Positions 34,250 to 45,807 are shown, counted from the first letter of the stretch. The stretch: 64,000 nucleotides of DNA from Puccinellia tenuiflora (GCA_012064385.1 QRDG01000525.1:892716-956715), one strand, 5' to 3'. Numbers and translations are program-made. The notes: a model not told the origin generated them from the sequence alone.

Positions 34250-35890
34250 GCAGGACTATTCTAGAACCACCCTTAAGTGGTTCTAGAATAGCTATTCTAG
34301 AACCCGAACCGAACCGACCGGAAAAAACACCCACCCACCCGAACCGAATCGTCGCTCCCCCAACCACCTCGCACGATGCCACCACCCACCTCCCGAAATT
34401 GGACCTCCGGCGCCACCTCCATGCCCGGCCTCGCCCCCACCTTACCCCGCCTCCTTCCCCGGCTGATGGTACCCCGCCCCCACCTAGCCCCGCCTCCTTC
34501 CCCGGCCGGCCGTCCCCATCCCCTGCTTCCTGCTTGCGCCGCCTCCCGGAAGCCCCCGAGCTCCGCCGCGTGCCGCCGCCTGGAGCGTCCCGAGCTCCAC
34601 CGAGCGCCGCCTCCGGACCTCCGCCCGCGCCGCCTCCGGGAAGGCCCCGAGCTCCGCGCGTGCCGCCTCCTGGAGTGTCCCGAGCTCCGCCGCGCGCCGC
34701 CTCCAGACCTCCGCCCCCACATCCGCCGCACGCCGGCGAGGAGGACCTCCACACGACGCTCCCGAGGCCCCCTGGTCGCTGACGAGAGCACAGCCGCCCC
34801 CCCCCAGGAAACCCTGCTCACTGACGGGAGGTAACACGCGCTCCGAGCCGTGGCTTTCCCTGCTTGCCGGACTCCGACTGGAGCAGCTCTCGACCTCCCC
34901 TCGGGCTGCTGCTGATGCGAAGTGCTGCTGCTACTTCTAACTATTGCTTCATGTGATGCATTCAGTTCGATTGTTTGTTCTGCAGTTCACTGTATTTGGT
35001 TTGTACGGTTCAGTTCCTCCTCCGGTGAAGTTTCATTTTTGTCAAGTTCAGTTTATGGCCACTGTAAAGTTCAGTTCTGGACTCCTATTCTTGAAGTTCA
35101 CTTCATAAATTTGTGAAGTTCAATCTATAAAATTCAGAAGTACACTCCGAGTAACAATTGCGCGTGGAGTTCATTTTCTGAATAAACAAAGTCAAAATGA
35201 TGACATACTACTGTTCCGTGAGGAAGTCCGCTTACGTCTCCGAAGAAATTCACTTTCGTGACGAGCGAAGTTCAGAAATGGTTCGAGTACGAAAATCAAA
35301 CAGGTAAAAAAAATCAAAGAAGTCAAAAACATGACGGAGAACGTGCTTTTGGTGCTCCGTGAAGAAGTTCACTTATGTGTTCGGAAGAAGTTCAGTGTTG
35401 TGAAGTGGGAAGCTCAGAAAAACGAGAATTCTAAAACAACAGAATTATGTATATTTAAAACTGCTCTTAAACCGTAAGGAATTTCGAAAAAATGCGTGAG
35501 ACAAAGCTGCGGCTTTTTCATAGCTTTCCAACGGTGTATCATTTGCATCAATCTGATAAATGGTTTGAAAATGGCGATCAAAATACGGTACGGTCTCGAA
35601 AATAGTGTTAGTATATTTGAAATTCTTTAAAAACCGTAACTAATTTTAAAAACCTGTGAAATGAAATTTTTTCGTAATTCCCATAGCTATCCAACGGTAT
35701 ATCACATGCATCATTCCGATAAGCGGATCAAAAATCACACTAGAAAATTTTCCCGTGAAGGTGGACAATCGGTGTGTTCCGTCAGGAAGTTCACATTATC
35801 ATTGAATAAAGTTCATCAACTTTGCGAGGGAAGTTCAGAAATGGTTACAGAATAGCTATTATAAAACTGGTTCCAGAATAGCAGCCCTAT
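34249..35890. mobile_element. TIR DNA transposon, non-autonomous, about 1.64 kb
   Basis: The left end (AGCAGGACTATTCTAGAACC, then GGTTCTAGAATAGCTATTCT) matches, as an imperfect inverted repeat, the right end (AGAATAGCTATTATAAAACT, then GGTTCCAGAATAGCAGCCCT). The target is a TA-rich tract. The left half (34300-34830) is strongly GC-rich and Pro/Arg-coding in several frames. The right half has many 'gaagttcac' and 'gaagttcag' motifs. No transposase is present. The superfamily is uncertain (Mutator- or mariner-like). It interrupts copy 2 of the surrounding tandem duplication. Confidence 0.55.
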
Positions 35891-36139
35891 ATATATCACC
35901 ATTGAAACGATAAACTGGCTCGATCGGTTTAACTAAGTTATCACTATTATATCTTTGATATCTAGAGGCTCTCGACGTGCCAAGATTTCACGAAAGGAGC
36001 TCCAGTCATGGGCTATGGCGGTAGGGCGACGCGCCCCGAGGAGTCCCGCCATGTTCCGAGTCTTTCAATTGAGCTAGATCCACCACTGTTGGTATCTACT
36101 TCTACGTCAAATGTTGAATAATCAGTTTTCGATTGAGGA

Positions 36140-37170
36140 TTATTCTGCATTAGGTTATGTGTGGTGGGTGTTTTCTTAATGGAGGTCGCATTGTTTTAAA
36201 AACACTAGATTGGTTTATCGGTCAAAATAAAAAACTTCTTATCAAAATTCAGCAGGTTTGTTGATCAATAATTTGGCAAATAGCAGCTTGGCGAGTCTGC
36301 GAACGATCGACGCACCGTGATCTGATGACCTGATGAGGGAAAGGGAATTGTGCCGCTCCACGCAAGCAGATAACTCTCACCGCCTTCACCACCACACAGT
36401 GGAAGATTTTTTTTCCCTTGGCACTTGCGCTGCACACTCGTTCAAATATTCCTGTTTTTTTTTCCACTTTAATTTCGAGACTGGATCTGCATCTAGCAGA
36501 TGATGTGTCTCCTGCACTCTTGTACTTACGGCAAATGCATCTCATGGTTGTTATCCGGCAGCGCATCACATCAGGTGGACTGCCACACCTCAGAGGCAAA
36601 CTTCTGATTGCATTCTTCTCGCAGTCCATATATGATGTAGGGAAGAGATATCAGAAAGATATCGGAAAGGAACATCGGAAACGAACGGTGCCACGCTACT
36701 TGATACCGGCAGCAAAGCGGGTTTGATACTCCTAGGTTTGATCTACACATGCTAATGATGTAACTAAAGCTCGAAACTCGCAAGATACGACTTGAGTAGT
36801 CAAGATCTTGGCTTATTTAGCTAAAACTAGTTAGCTTAACGATTCAAACGGAGCAACATATTTTACTCGCTAACTAGGGTTAGAGAGCTTAACAAATAAA
36901 CTAACAAGTTGCTCCCCAGGCTTGATAGACTCACGAATTTATTTTCAACAACACATAGCCCCACATGCCACAAATCCACAACACATGGAACCGGATCCTC
37001 TAACGTGAAGGGGAGAAGTCGGGTAAGATACGGTAGGCTAACTTTCCTCCTTCACATCCATATAATTGAGGTTAAAATGATTTGAATTAATTTTCCAATT
37101 ACAAATCCAGTGCATACATTTACAATAATAACATACACACAAAATTATGGTGCAATAAACATAAATTTTA
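36140..37170. other. No recognisable feature
   Basis: Both strands were read for motifs. The longest frame (126 codons, minus strand, 36249-36629) has no recognisable domain or codon bias. No terminal repeats were found. Confidence 0.35.
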
Positions 37171-37559
37171 GATTTTTTGTAGGAGCGTGCTGAGCGTCCC
37201 CGGGGATAATTTCCCCCGATCCACCGGATGGAGAGGTCGAGGTCAACAAAGAATAGGTCTCCGCGTGGTTCTCTCACAGAAAAAAAGCCCAAAAAAATCC
37301 CTCTCACTCCCATGGCGCCACGCTTTCCCGTCCCCATCGCTCTGCCCGCCAAGGCGCCAACGCAGGAGAACACACCGTCGCCGGAGAAGACGCCGTTGCC
37401 GGAGAAGACGCCGGAGAAGACGTCGTCACAGCTTCGCCGTTGCGCACCACCACCACTGTCGCTCGAAGCTCCGGCGAAACACCTCGCCGGCCATCGTCGG
37501 CAGCACTGCCGGATTCCATGGAGCATCCCCGGTCTCCAAGCTGGCAGCACCCACGACCG

Positions 37560-37885
37560 CCCATAGTAGCATCGCGGACGAGCTTTGGTAGCACCGCCCC
37601 GAAACCTTTGTAGCAGAGCCGCTGGCGCACGGTAGCATTGCCGTCAAACCTTTGTAGCTCAGCCGCCGGCGCATGGTAGCATCGCCGCCAAACCTTTGAA
37701 GCAAAACCGCCAGCGTACAGTAGCATCGCCGTCGATCCTTTGTAGCACCGCCGCTGTCGGACGGTAGCATCGCCACTGGCGCACGGTAGCACCGCCGCCC
37801 CTCCTCTGTAGCACCGCCGTTGGCGCACGGTAGCACCGCCGCCGATATTTTGTAGCACCGCCTGACGCAGATCGTAGCAACGCCA
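37560..37885. repeat. Degenerate GC-rich minisatellite (TTTGTAGCACCGCCG-type)
   Basis: Phrases like 'cgcacggtagcaccgccgcc' and 'tttgtagcaccgcc' recur roughly every 30-40 bp with substitutions. On the minus strand they translate to repeats such as GGATVRQRRCYRG. The surrounding GC-rich block (37180-38470) may be one non-autonomous transposon, but I could not pair its ends. Confidence 0.6.
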
Positions 37886-38477
37886 GCTTGCCGTCGCGTC
37901 TGCCGGAGCAGCGCCGCATGCTGTCGCAGCAGCGGAGGACGCCGCTTGTAGCAAGGCTGGCCTACTATCGCCTCACCGCACAGGCGGACGGACGCCGCTC
38001 GCAACCGGCGTCGCCGCCACGGCGAGCAATCGGAGCAGATGCGACGAACCTGCCTCGACCACCTGGCCATCGCCTCTTGTACACCGGCCCTCGCCTTGCC
38101 GCCATCCACTGGGAGGAGCGCGACGAGCTTGCTCTCGTCGGGCACATCTCCTCCGCCGTCGCCTCGGCCTTGCTGGCCGCGTCGCAGTTGGTGAAGAGGG
38201 CGGGGAGAGCCGGGGCTGGAGCTGATTGAGGGCCGCCATGGCGTGCTCGGGCATGGGCGACGCTGCTGGCCTGGGCACGAGGTCGTCGGGCCTCTAGGAG
38301 CGAGTGCATTGGGTCGAGCTTTCCCATGGATTTCCCTTGCTCTCTCGCGTGAAAGAACAGAGTCAGAGAGACGAGCGTGAACGGATAAGAAATAAGTGGA
38401 GGAGAAGATTCCACGCACCGGACACGTGGCATCACGACGAGGCGGAGGATGCGGAGGACGTGTCCCCCGGATGATAA

Positions 38478-38762
38478 GAGCAAGTCTAATAAGGCCACGT
38501 AAGCGGGCTATAAGGATTTGAATAATATATTCTTGCTTAGTTAGATGAGAGAGAAGAGGAGAGAGAAGGGAAGCGGGCTCTCATGCAAGAGCCAGCTGCA
38601 GCACGTGCTCCTAGGCAGCTTGTGAGAGTGTAAAGTGGGCCGTGCATTCATGAAGTAGTACTTTTCTATAGCTAACTATTATATGTGTTGGCTATTAGTT
38701 TGACTATAGATGACATGGCACTACCTTATAGCCAACAGCCGGCTATACTATTAACCTTGCTC
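38478..38762. mobile_element. Tourist-like (PIF/Harbinger) MITE, 285 bp
   Basis: GAGCAAGTCTAATA at the left pairs with TATTAACCTTGCTC at the right, flanked by TAA on both sides (38475-38477 and 38763-38765). Inner motifs also pair ('gggctataagg' with 'ccttatagcc'). The 3-bp TAA duplication and the end sequence fit PIF/Harbinger MITEs. Confidence 0.85.
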
Positions 38763-39012
38763 TAAACAGTGTTTCCCTTTTTTGTATCAACAGTTACTGT
38801 GTACAGTATCTGCTACAGTTCCTGACATTTTTTCCTTTATTTTAGGCTAGCTTACTTGACTTTCCTTCTTCACCTTAGAGAATCCAGTTTCACAACACAT
38901 GCCCCCAACGTGCAGTCCCTGACTCACGGCTACACAACACACGCACTCTCGTACATATACTTCTGCTCTTTAAACCCGGTTAGCAACGAGCCCACTCAGC
39001 CGTCGTTGTGTA

Positions 39013-39089
39013 CTCTCTCCGTATCAAAATATACGATGTTTTAGCATTCTGTATATGCTAAAACATCTTATATTTCGATACGGAGTGAG
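39013..39089. mobile_element. Short Stowaway MITE, 77 bp
   Basis: CTCTCTCCGTATC and GATACGGAGTGAG are inverted ends flanked by TA (39011-39012 and 39090-39091). The interior 'tgttttagcat' and 'atgctaaaaca' makes the whole element nearly palindromic. Confidence 0.88.
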
Positions 39090-39179
39090 TAGTTGTCAGG
39101 TGGGCCCTCAAGATCAGTATTTTTTATTTTTTTTCCCGCACGCCTATCTCCGCTGCTCTCACAAATCCTCATCCCAACC

Positions 39180-39615
39180 CCACACCGCCGCCGACCTCGC
39201 CCCACTCCTCGACCCCTCCGCCGTCGTTTCCGCGCTCGCCTTCCACTCTATCGGTCCAGTGCCCGGCTGCCCTGCCGCTTCCTACGATGGCCTGCTCCAC
39301 CTCTACGACGCTTCGCGCTTCTCAGCTTGCTGCGCGTCTTCCCGCGGGGCCATGGACGTCGTTGTCGTGCACACCTCCGGGCGCGTCGCGCTCGTCGGCC
39401 GTGCGGGGGTCTCTCCATGGTCAACGTACTCTGCGTCCGCCGCAGCTTCGCTTGCCGCCTGGAGCGCCCCGCGTCGGCCGTGGCCTACGCGGAGGACGCT
39501 GCCGGTGGAGACTGCTTCGTGATAGCCGCCGAAGAGATGGTCACCGTGCACGACTGCGAGGACGCCAGGACCATTCATGAGATGGACTGCGACAAGAGGG
39601 TCTCGCCTTCGCCCC
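39180..39615 (+). pseudogene. PAK1IP1/MAK11-like WD40 protein fragment with frameshifts
   Basis: Segments in alternating frames read TAADLAPLLDPSAVVSALAF, then DGLLHLYDASRF, then FALLSLLRVFPRG, VHTSGRVAL, and finally CRLERPASAVAYAEDAAGGD and VTVHDCEDARTIHEMDCDKR. In this order they fit WD40 blades 2-4 of plant homologues of PAK1IP1/yeast Mak11, a nucleolar protein for 60S ribosome assembly. The N-terminal blade and everything after the DKRV point are missing, and at least two frame changes occur within 430 bp. It is therefore a truncated pseudogene. No introns are visible within the segment. A Stowaway MITE lies just upstream. The family is inferred from the remembered pattern of plant orthologues. 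Confidence 0.6.
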
Positions 39616-40670
39616 ATCAAAGATATCCGTGTTTGTTGTGCCTTCAGATAATTTTGCGTAAATGATGTCCTGAGAATGTTTCGATTTCAGGTCGGCTCCT
39701 TTGGATTCAGCGTTTATGGAATTTTCTGCTCCTCCTCCTCTCTGGTGTCCGCTTGGTAGAGTATTTTTCAGAATTTTCTTTTGGTTGGTGTGTTGTTGCA
39801 GGAGATAGATTTTCCCCCCTTATTTATGCCTTGCATATGTCTTCTGCGTTCTCTCCTATTTCGTGATGTCACGCCCCCGTGGCCCTCTTTCCAGATATGA
39901 TGCCGACCGGCGATATTCACTGCGCTTGCATCACCATGCCCCGTCGTTTTTTTGGCCTCCTGAGCGATGCTTCCGGCAGACCACACCTCCTCGCACACCC
40001 TGTTTAATGAGCTCCCTGGATTCAGTTTCTAAAGTCTTGACAGTTGACAGTGAGATTTTATTTGATTTCTTGACCTTTTATATCAGGTTCTGCGATTCCC
40101 AAGTCCCAACCTATTGGGGCGTTGCCCCCATCTGTATGATGGCTTTGGCAATTTGGCTTTGTTATTGATGGACCTTTTTTCCTAGAGATAAGTGGATTGT
40201 ACAGTTAATTTGTTGTTGTTGGGGCTCACGCTCTTCTCCGTATAAAGAAGGCTTGCTGATTGATGAGTAGAATGATGAATGATTTTCCAGATACCGAGTA
40301 TTGCTCTTTGCATCAGATGGCATTCCTTTATGCAATTAAGCTTGCTCACTGCCTTGCCATTATGTGTTTCCTATATCATTAGTTAACTGGTTTTTACATA
40401 CGATGATGTTCAAATTGACATCTAATTGGAATAGTCGAAATGTAGTTGATGACGTTACACATTATCAGCCTTTTGCGTTGATTTTTTAAACGCTAAGATT
40501 TTCTGAACTGAGCACATAATTTACTAAACATAATACAGGAAGAGGTTAATGGCAAAGCTCTTCCATACATATATCTCGCTACTTGATGGAAAATAATGAA
40601 CGACTTTTTGACATAACTGAAATAGATCGAAGTGACCAAATTAATACTAGTCTCGAACTACAAAAGTTAC
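39616..40670. other. No recognisable feature
   Basis: T-rich sequence with short frames. It could be a flanking remnant of the WD40 pseudogene locus or the unrecognised interior of the CACTA-type element to its right. I found no CACTA end here. Confidence 0.3.
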
Positions 40671-40676
40671 GCCACT

Positions 40677-40876
40677 TAACTAATTAGAAATTGAACTTCA
40701 AATTTATTGATGATCTCAACGAACTGGCCATCGATCTAGAGGTAGTTCATCACCAGCATCATGTGCAATTTCCCTGAACTAACTAGAAATTAAACTCCAA
40801 ATTTATTGACGATCTCAACAAACTGGTCATCGATCTAGAGGTAGTTCATCACCAACATCATGTCCAAGTTGCGCCT
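40677..40876. repeat. Direct duplication, about 100-bp unit, two copies
   Basis: Copies at about 40677-40772 and 40779-40876 share 'cgatctagaggtagttcatc', 'aaatttattga' and 'gatctcaac' in the same order, with about 10% differences. On the minus strand each contains the C-terminal codons (MMLVMNYL and stop) of the B3-like pseudogene, so the duplication copied its 3' end. Confidence 0.75.
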
Positions 40877-41850
40877 ATCAGTGATGAGAATAGTTTGGCC
40901 AACCTCCAAACCTCTGGCCGAATGGAACTCCCTCCACGGTTGCGAGCCGAGGAGGATGTAGCCGTCAACATCCGTGGTGTACGGAACGGTGGTGACCCTT
41001 CATGTTTCTTCATGGCGTACTCCAATGTTACCATTATTCTGCACGCCAGCGCTTTCCGCTACCGCCTTAGGTACTTGTTAAAACAAAATAGCAGCACATG
41101 TAAAAACAAGAGAACTATGTCATACCACCACACATGCACGACAACATAAGAAAAGATAAAATATTTTAGAAACATACCATGACAGGTGCGTTTGAGAAAT
41201 TTGTGTTTGTCAGGCGATGCACGAAATGCACCACGATGTGGCTGTCTCTTGAGGGTAGTCTTTGAAGGAGATAGCCCTTTTCACGCTCCTGCAGATTGGC
41301 TCTTTGGGCGATGATCACGGACTGCATAGGTTCGTCCTCCTCGCATATATCCTCGTCACTCTCGCTATCATCACTCTCGCTAGACTGCTCAACACTCTCG
41401 ACATCCTCAGAATCATTGTTGTCATAGTTCATATAGACAATGCTGATCCAGGGTTGTGGTCGTTTCATAAAAAATAAAACATTTCACCTCCGCTTAGATG
41501 AAACTTGACGATGAGTTGCATCAATCCTTCCCAATGGAAGCAAGTCTTGTTTCTTTCTTTCTTCACTCTAATCTTGTATATGCTTCCGTGAACATCAAAA
41601 GGCACGAAATTGTCGACTAACTCGTTGAACTGCAACCCAAAATTGCACGGTACAATCTATGCAGCAAAAACAAAAAGAAAAACACGTTAGCTAGATAGTA
41701 AAAGGAAAACACAAGTTACAAATGTATGAAAAACAAGAATTGATTGTTAATTACCAATAAATCAAGATGACCCTCATGCAGCTCAATAATGAACGAGGAC
41801 CTAGTGAACTGTCCATCTGCGCACTCGGAGTTGCATACTTCACACGCCAT
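40835..41850 (-). pseudogene. B3-like domain protein, broken, inside the CACTA-type element
   Basis: Exon 1 (41850-41755) reads MACEVCNSECADGQFTRSSF and ends at a GT donor. Exon 2 (from 41656) reads IVPCNFGLQFNELVDNFVPF, IYKIRVKKERNKTCF and GEMFYF, the pattern of a plant B3-type DNA-binding domain. A 1-nt change in a T-run near 41465 shifts the frame to MKRPQPWISIVYMNYDN, followed by an acidic Asp/Glu/Ser stretch and LQREKGYLLQRLPS-like sequence, to a donor near 41185. The last exon (about 41073-40835) holds a second B3-like half (VDGYILLGSQPWREFHSARG, LEVGQTILIT) with an in-frame TGA after HEET. Lesions: frameshift, TGA and an apparent small deletion after the VPKAV motif. A role in element DNA binding is only a guess. 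Confidence 0.5.
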
Positions 41851-42760
41851 ATCCTATTACGTTAAAATTTTGCATTTATATACACCTTAACATCACGATA
41901 ACCATCCATATTAAACATGAAACAGTCTAAATATCAACTCTAATACATTAAGCAGTCTAAACTCTACTACGATAATTAAGTCTAAACACATCAAACTATA
42001 CCCTTGCCTCACACCAGTATACCCGGACATATTGTGGGAAAACTATACATAAGTAAAAACTAGTCATTAGTTATAATTAACAGAAAACTTAGCTATATGT
42101 TGGACATATCGAGTGCCCGCATTTGTCGGAAGGGAATTAATCGACATTCCGGCAAAACATAGGCAACTCATGGAAATTCACTACAAATTTAAATTCCTCT
42201 TCATTTCAAATTCATATAAAATTCTTCTTCATTGAAAATTCATCTAAAATTCAACAACAATGGCGGCGATGGACAGTGGCGCCAATGAACAGTGGCGCCA
42301 ATGGGGGGTTAGCTAGGTAACCTGATCTGCCATGGGGAGGGATGTAGAGAGATAGAGCAACCTGCAGCGGAGGGCGAGGGAGAGGACGGCATCGGAGAGG
42401 GGCGGCAATGAAGAAGGACGGCGGCGTCGGAGAAGGGCGGCGGTGTCTCGATTTGGGGAAATGGATTGCGGCGGCTCGATCTGGCCGGTTAATAAGTAGA
42501 TAGTACTGGTAGTGTGTAGCCATCAAGGCCAAGTGGGACCCACCCGCTGGCCTCGAGGGAAATTAGTGGCAGCGTGGCCATCCAGGGGCGCCCGGCCAGT
42601 ACGACGTTAGTGGCAGCGTGGCCATCCGAGCGCACGCTGCTACTAGTTCGCACCGAGACCCGCGGGTGGCCCCCATTTACTGGCAGCGCACGCTTTGTAG
42701 GTGTACACCAGTAGGACCGCTGCTAATAGGCATCTGTTTATAATCTTTTTTCTACTAGTG

Positions 42761-43042
42761 CCTGCTTCCACATATTTTGCAGCGGCGTGTGAGGGTCTTG
42801 GTCTCATTCAGCGCCGGGGTCCGACTAACAAGGAGTCGTGAGTCCGATCCTATCCTAGTGGTGAATGAGACCGAGGTTGCTGGTAAAGAATGTTTTGACA
42901 ACAAGCATGCACATATTTTTGGATGGAAACAAAACATCTCTTCTTCTAGTAGCTAAATTAGGCAATGTGGACGCGTGTGTCTAGTGTACTTGTAAATGTG
43001 GTGGCTGAAATCGAAGCTCGGGATACGTAGACTTTTGGTTGG
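42761..43042. other. No recognisable feature
   Basis: Sequence between the CACTA end and the left 330-bp repeat of the gag-protease element. No gene or terminal repeat is visible. Confidence 0.3.
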
Positions 43043-43372
43043 AGTTGGCGCGGGTGCCACGAACACTTGGTGAAGGCTTTCTTTAGGAGTAGTGTATTAT
43101 TCATCGTTTAGCCGCATTTCATATACTTTGTGGTAGGATTATGGAGATATTGTCAAGAGGCGCCATTTTGGACGACCTCCGGTGTCCTTTACTTCCTTAG
43201 CCTACTTGTTTGGCATTGATGACCGACTTTGCTCGGTATTGTTGTATAAGCAAGTAATGTATTACCGTATGCATCAATCAGTGTTGAGTCGGATCATCAT
43301 CCTTTTATGAAAGAAAAAATATGTGTATTATCAAAAGTTTACACATCAATGGCTAATCGGGACATTTTATTT
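43043..43372 (+). repeat. Left copy of 330-bp flanking direct repeat
   Basis: It starts TTGGCGCGGGTGCCACGAAC and ends ATGGCTAATCGGGACATTTT. It is collinear with 54335-54658 with roughly ten differences (for example ATCATCATCC against ATCGTCGTCC). Not similar to the Copia LTRs. Confidence 0.85.
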
Positions 43373-43446
43373 CCTGTTTCAAAATTTTAAAACCCAAAAA
43401 AATTAGTGTAGTCTTTATTCCTGTCTTGTTATTTTATTTTATCGTT

Positions 43447-44080
43447 ATGTCTTCTACTGAAAACACCAAGTTGTGTGACTCTACTAGCACTAATAACAAT
43501 GATTTAATATTCTCTCCAATTGCTCCACTCGCTACTAAAGCGGAATCTTATGAAATTAAACCTGCCTTGCTAAATCTTGTTATGAAAGAGCAATTTTCTA
43601 GTGCTAGTACTGATGATGCCGCCTCTTATTTAAATAACTTTGTTGAGTTATGTGATATGCAAAAGTATAAAGAGGTACAAAGTGATATCATAAAACTGAA
43701 ACTTTTTCCTTTCTCTTTGAGAGGGAGAGCAAAAGAATGGTTATTGTCTTTGCCTAAAAATAGCATTGATTTTTCGATTAAATGCAAAGATGTTTTTATT
43801 GGAAAATATTATCCACCTGCTAAAATCATACAACTAAGGAGTAATATTATGAACTTTAGACAATTTGATAACGAACATGTTGCTCAAGCTTGGGAGAGAA
43901 TGAAATCTATGGTTAAGAATTGTCCCACGCATGGATTAACTATGTGGATGGTTATCCGAACTTTTTATGCAGGTTTAAATTTTTCTTCAAGGAACCTTTA
44001 GGACTCGGCCGCGGGAGGCACCTTCATGTCCACAACATTAGGTGCAGCAACTAAACTCTTGGATAAGATGATGACAAATT
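43447..44080 (+). pseudogene. Gag, 5' part of the gag-protease ORF
   Basis: ATG 43447 opens MSSTENTKLCDSTSTNNND. The core contains ASYLNNFVELCDMQKYKEVQ, IIKLKLFPFSLRGRAKEWLL, GKYYPPAKIIQLRSNIMNFR and NEHVAQAWERMKSMV, the retrotransposon gag fold of Athila-type elements. A stop (TAG) follows SSRNL at 43999-44001. The frame then continues DSAAGGTFMSTTLGAATKLL to the Copia insertion at 44080. The reading frame resumes at 52727 on the other side of the insertion. It would have encoded the particle protein. Confidence 0.75.
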
Positions 44081-45774
44081 TGAAGGGTCGCAGCATAGAA
44101 AACAAAAAATTTCCTACGCAAAGATAGCGGAATAAACCCAACATCTAGATCCGATCTACGAGAGGTTGGTAGCAAGAAGGAGATCGAATCTCACCCTCGA
44201 AGAAAACCGTGAGCGTTTTGTCGAGGCAGGGGTTGGCTAGTCGATCCCCGCAACTAGACTTGTCTAGTCGCGAGGAGATGTGTTATCTAAGCGCCGCACG
44301 AGCAACGCCTCCGAGAGATCCACACGTTCAGCTCGATGAAGACTCCACGTTCTTGATCCCGCAAGAGGTGGTGGAGAGGCTCGAGATCAACAGCACGACG
44401 ACGGTGGCGTGGTGTGTATGGTGGAGGTTGGACAGGGCTTCGCCAAGCGGTGTCGGGAGAGAGGAGGAGGAGGGGTGCGGCTAGGGAGAGGAGGGGGCCG
44501 GCGGCTAGGCACCTTGGGGAGGAGCCAAAGGGTGCGGCACCCCTCCCCTTGCCCCTCCTTATATAGGAGGCCAAGGGGGGTGCGCCCCTCCCCTCCTAGG
44601 GCCGGCGCAAGGGGGGGTGGCTTGGCCCCCAAGCCACCACTAGGGTTTCGGCCGGCCCCCCCTTGCTTCTAGAAGCATGGCCCGGTTGGGCCTATGGGGT
44701 GATGGTGCGGCTGGCCCATTAGGCCAGCCCACTGCCCCCTTTTTCCATGTGGGCCCCATACTCCTATGGGCCCCACTTCTAGACCCCTCTAGAACCTTCT
44801 AGAACATTCCGGTACTTTACCGATAAATTCCCGAACCTTTCTTATCCTCCGGAAACAACTTTCCTTATATGAATCTTATTCTCCGGACCACTCCGGAACT
44901 CCTCGTGACGTCCGGGATCCTATCTGGGACTCCGAATCAATATTCGTTCTCACCATCATTTATCTCGAACCCTAACTACATCGAACGTTAAGTGTGTGAC
45001 TCTGCGGGTTCGCGAATATGTCATATTAATAGCGGGACCGGGATGTCCATATTAATTCCTACATATTCGACGAAGTACTTTACTAGTCGAACCACAATGT
45101 CCAGGATTCAATTAATCCATATACGATTCCTTTTGTTTCACGATATATTACTTGTCCGAGATTCAATCCACCGATATCTCCATATCTGATTAATCTCGTT
45201 ACCGACAAGTTCTCTTTACTCGTTCCCATAGAATAGGATCCCTTATGACTAGCCACTTAGTCATATGCTTGCAAGCGTTTGGATGCTATACTACCGAGAG
45301 GGCCCAGAGATATCTATCCAACTGTTGGATGAACAAATCCCTGTCTTGAAACATGTCACCCAACAACCTATCATCGAAGAACCTGAAAGCCACCTTTATA
45401 ATCACCCAGTTACGAAGTGACGTTTGATGTCCACAAAGCTCTCCTCCGATAAACGGGAGTGACATAATCTCATGGTCTAAGGAAACTATATTTGACATCT
45501 ATTTAATTTGAGTCTTGTCCATTATATCATCACCTATGATACAAACTTCGTTTATTAAGCGATTCATAAATCCATGGTTAGGAAACATCTAACCATCACT
45601 TAATCAAACGAACTAGTCACAAGAGGAAAGACTAGGGACACATTACCGTTTATATTCCACACATGTATTTGTTTCCGGTTAATACAATTTTAGCATGGAA
45701 TTAAACATATCATGAACGGAGAAATATGATAAACAATAATCATTTATTATTGCCTCTTGGGCATATCTCCAACA
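44081..45774 (-). repeat. 3' LTR of the Copia element
   Basis: 1694 bp, TG...CA on the minus strand, nearly identical to 51028-52721. The unusual GC-rich segment 44280-44700 gives overlapping frames in both LTR copies, which are not genes. Confidence 0.93.
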
Positions 45775-45786
45775 GTCTCCCACTTG
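45775..45786 (-). other. Polypurine tract of the Copia element
   Basis: On the minus strand AAGTGGGAGAC immediately precedes the 3' LTR start TGTTGGAG. It primes plus-strand synthesis. Confidence 0.85.
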
Positions 45787-45807
45787 CACTAGAGTCAATA
45801 ATCTAGT

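Larger units (their letters stand above)
33775..36130. repeat. Diverged tandem duplication of a roughly 420-bp unit, both copies carrying insertions
   Basis: Copy 1 (about 33775-34195) and copy 2 (about 34195-36130) share ordered landmarks: 'gccatcc...ggggcataag', 'ctggctcg', 'aagttatcacta', 'ctacgtcaaatgttgaat' or 'tgtacgtcaaatgttgaat' and others. Copy 1 holds a Stowaway MITE at 34045-34147. Copy 2 is split by a TIR element (34249-35890) near its start. Without these insertions both copies are similar in length. Confidence 0.6.
40677..42760 (-). mobile_element. CACTA-type element, one end present, carrying a B3-like ORF
   Basis: The right boundary reads, on the minus strand, CACTAGTAGAAAAAAG starting at 42760, a typical Triticeae CACTA terminus. 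Subterminal motifs 'agtggcagcgtggccatcc' occur twice (near 42566 and 42608), with related 'ggcagcgcacgc'. The other end was not found between 38.8 and 40.7 kb, so the element is truncated. TNP2-type transposase is not recognisable. The only coding remnant is the B3-like ORF on the same (minus) strand. Confidence 0.55.

Noticed and set aside
34191..34837. Pro/Arg/Gly-rich ORFs on both strands
   Set aside because: GC-rich interior of a TIR element, open in several frames at once, no domain.
37038..38498. Minus-strand Cys/Arg-rich ORF of 330 codons
   Set aside because: Translation of the degenerate GTAGCACCGCC minisatellite, with repeats visible in all frames.
44209..44672. ORFs of 80-95 codons also present at 51156-51619
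   Set aside because: They lie in the two LTR copies of the Copia element and are duplicated only because the LTRs are.
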